Assembly: GCF_016756495.1 (NCBI RefSeq)
Contig: NZ_AP023243.1
Location: 5,708,501-5,772,500 of the forward strand
DNA: 64,000 bases
From: Mesorhizobium sp. 113-3-3
Lineage (GTDB): Bacteria > Pseudomonadota > Alphaproteobacteria > Rhizobiales > Rhizobiaceae
Direction of reading: 5' to 3'
This document shows, piece after piece, positions 63,879-64,000 of this stretch. The notes under the pieces are model-generated. The model was not told the origin of the DNA. It did no database searches and saw nothing but the letters and a program-made list of their open reading frames with translations. The first letter of the stretch is position 1, and every line of letters starts with the position of its first letter. The position numbers and the translations under genes are program-made.

Positions 63879-64000
63879 CGTTGTAGAATTTCTCGTGACG
63901 TCCATCGGCGCAAGAACCGCCCGTCAAAACGAACCAACGACAAGGTCGATCTGAAACGGAGGACCATGGTCCACTCATCACGACGACAAGCCATCTAGCT

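Larger units (their letters stand above)
63007..64000. promoter_or_regulatory. Gene-free region upstream of the adhesin
   Basis: About 990 bases with no ORF I can support. It holds the dyad at 63034, an A/T-rich stretch near 63300-63330, a hairpin GGCACA/TGTGCC (63556-63578) followed by a T-rich run, a 16-bp tandem repeat at 63586-63617, and the shared element at 63853-63878. Such a long leader suits a tightly regulated surface gene, though part may belong to a gene or RNA to the right of the window. Confidence 0.5.

Overview
The window is GC-rich, tightly packed DNA from an alphaproteobacterium, most likely a rhizobial one of Mesorhizobium type. That assignment is inferred from the gene families (imp-type type VI secretion genes with PpkA/PppA/FHA control, DUF1036 and caspase-like lipoprotein-era genes, GC-rich codon use); there is no rRNA or housekeeping marker to confirm it. 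No tRNA, rRNA, CRISPR array, insertion sequence or phage is visible.

Positions 1-39102 form one large type VI secretion (T6SS) locus. A partial clpV/tssH (minus strand, running off the left edge) is divergent from a long plus-strand operon: tssA, tssB, tssC, hcp, tssE, tssF, tssG, tagH, tssJ, tssK, tssL, tssM and tagF. The operon then runs straight into a cargo module (a DUF2169 protein, a catalytically dead ketosynthase-like protein, a PAAR-like DUF4150 effector with a probable HNH-type nuclease end, and a candidate immunity gene). A convergent minus-strand block holds vgrG, a DUF6484 gene and a short TIGR02270-like gene. From 26301 a second plus-strand block carries a second FHA protein, a second TssL-OmpA and a second TssM, followed by pppA, ppkA, a DUF1036 protein and a membrane-anchored two-domain peptidoglycan hydrolase (M23 plus lysozyme-like). 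The locus therefore holds all thirteen core Tss components (clpV partial) and a duplicated TagH-TssL-TssM membrane module, under threonine-phosphorylation control.

Positions 39324-44398 hold an accessory envelope block: two caspase-fold (C14) proteins, two OmpA-domain proteins (one fused to a YceI-like domain) and a DUF6931-type protein. Its role is unknown; position suggests a link to T6SS or to cell-envelope sensing.

Positions 44927-63006 are a minus-strand type I secretion (T1SS) unit: a giant 4987-residue VCBS-repeat adhesin, then its ABC exporter and HlyD-type adaptor. The adhesin contains about 36 VCBS repeats, of which 28 consecutive units of exactly 339 bp are almost identical in DNA. 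The last 1 kb (63007-64000) has no supported gene but contains a dyad just upstream of the adhesin, a tandem 16-bp repeat, hairpins, and a 26-bp element with a near copy in the intergenic region at 44645.

The main points of interest are the doubled membrane complex, the pseudo-ketosynthase/DUF4150 effector module, the dual-domain cell-wall hydrolase, the paired caspase/OmpA block, and the homogenised adhesin repeat array with its shared upstream element.
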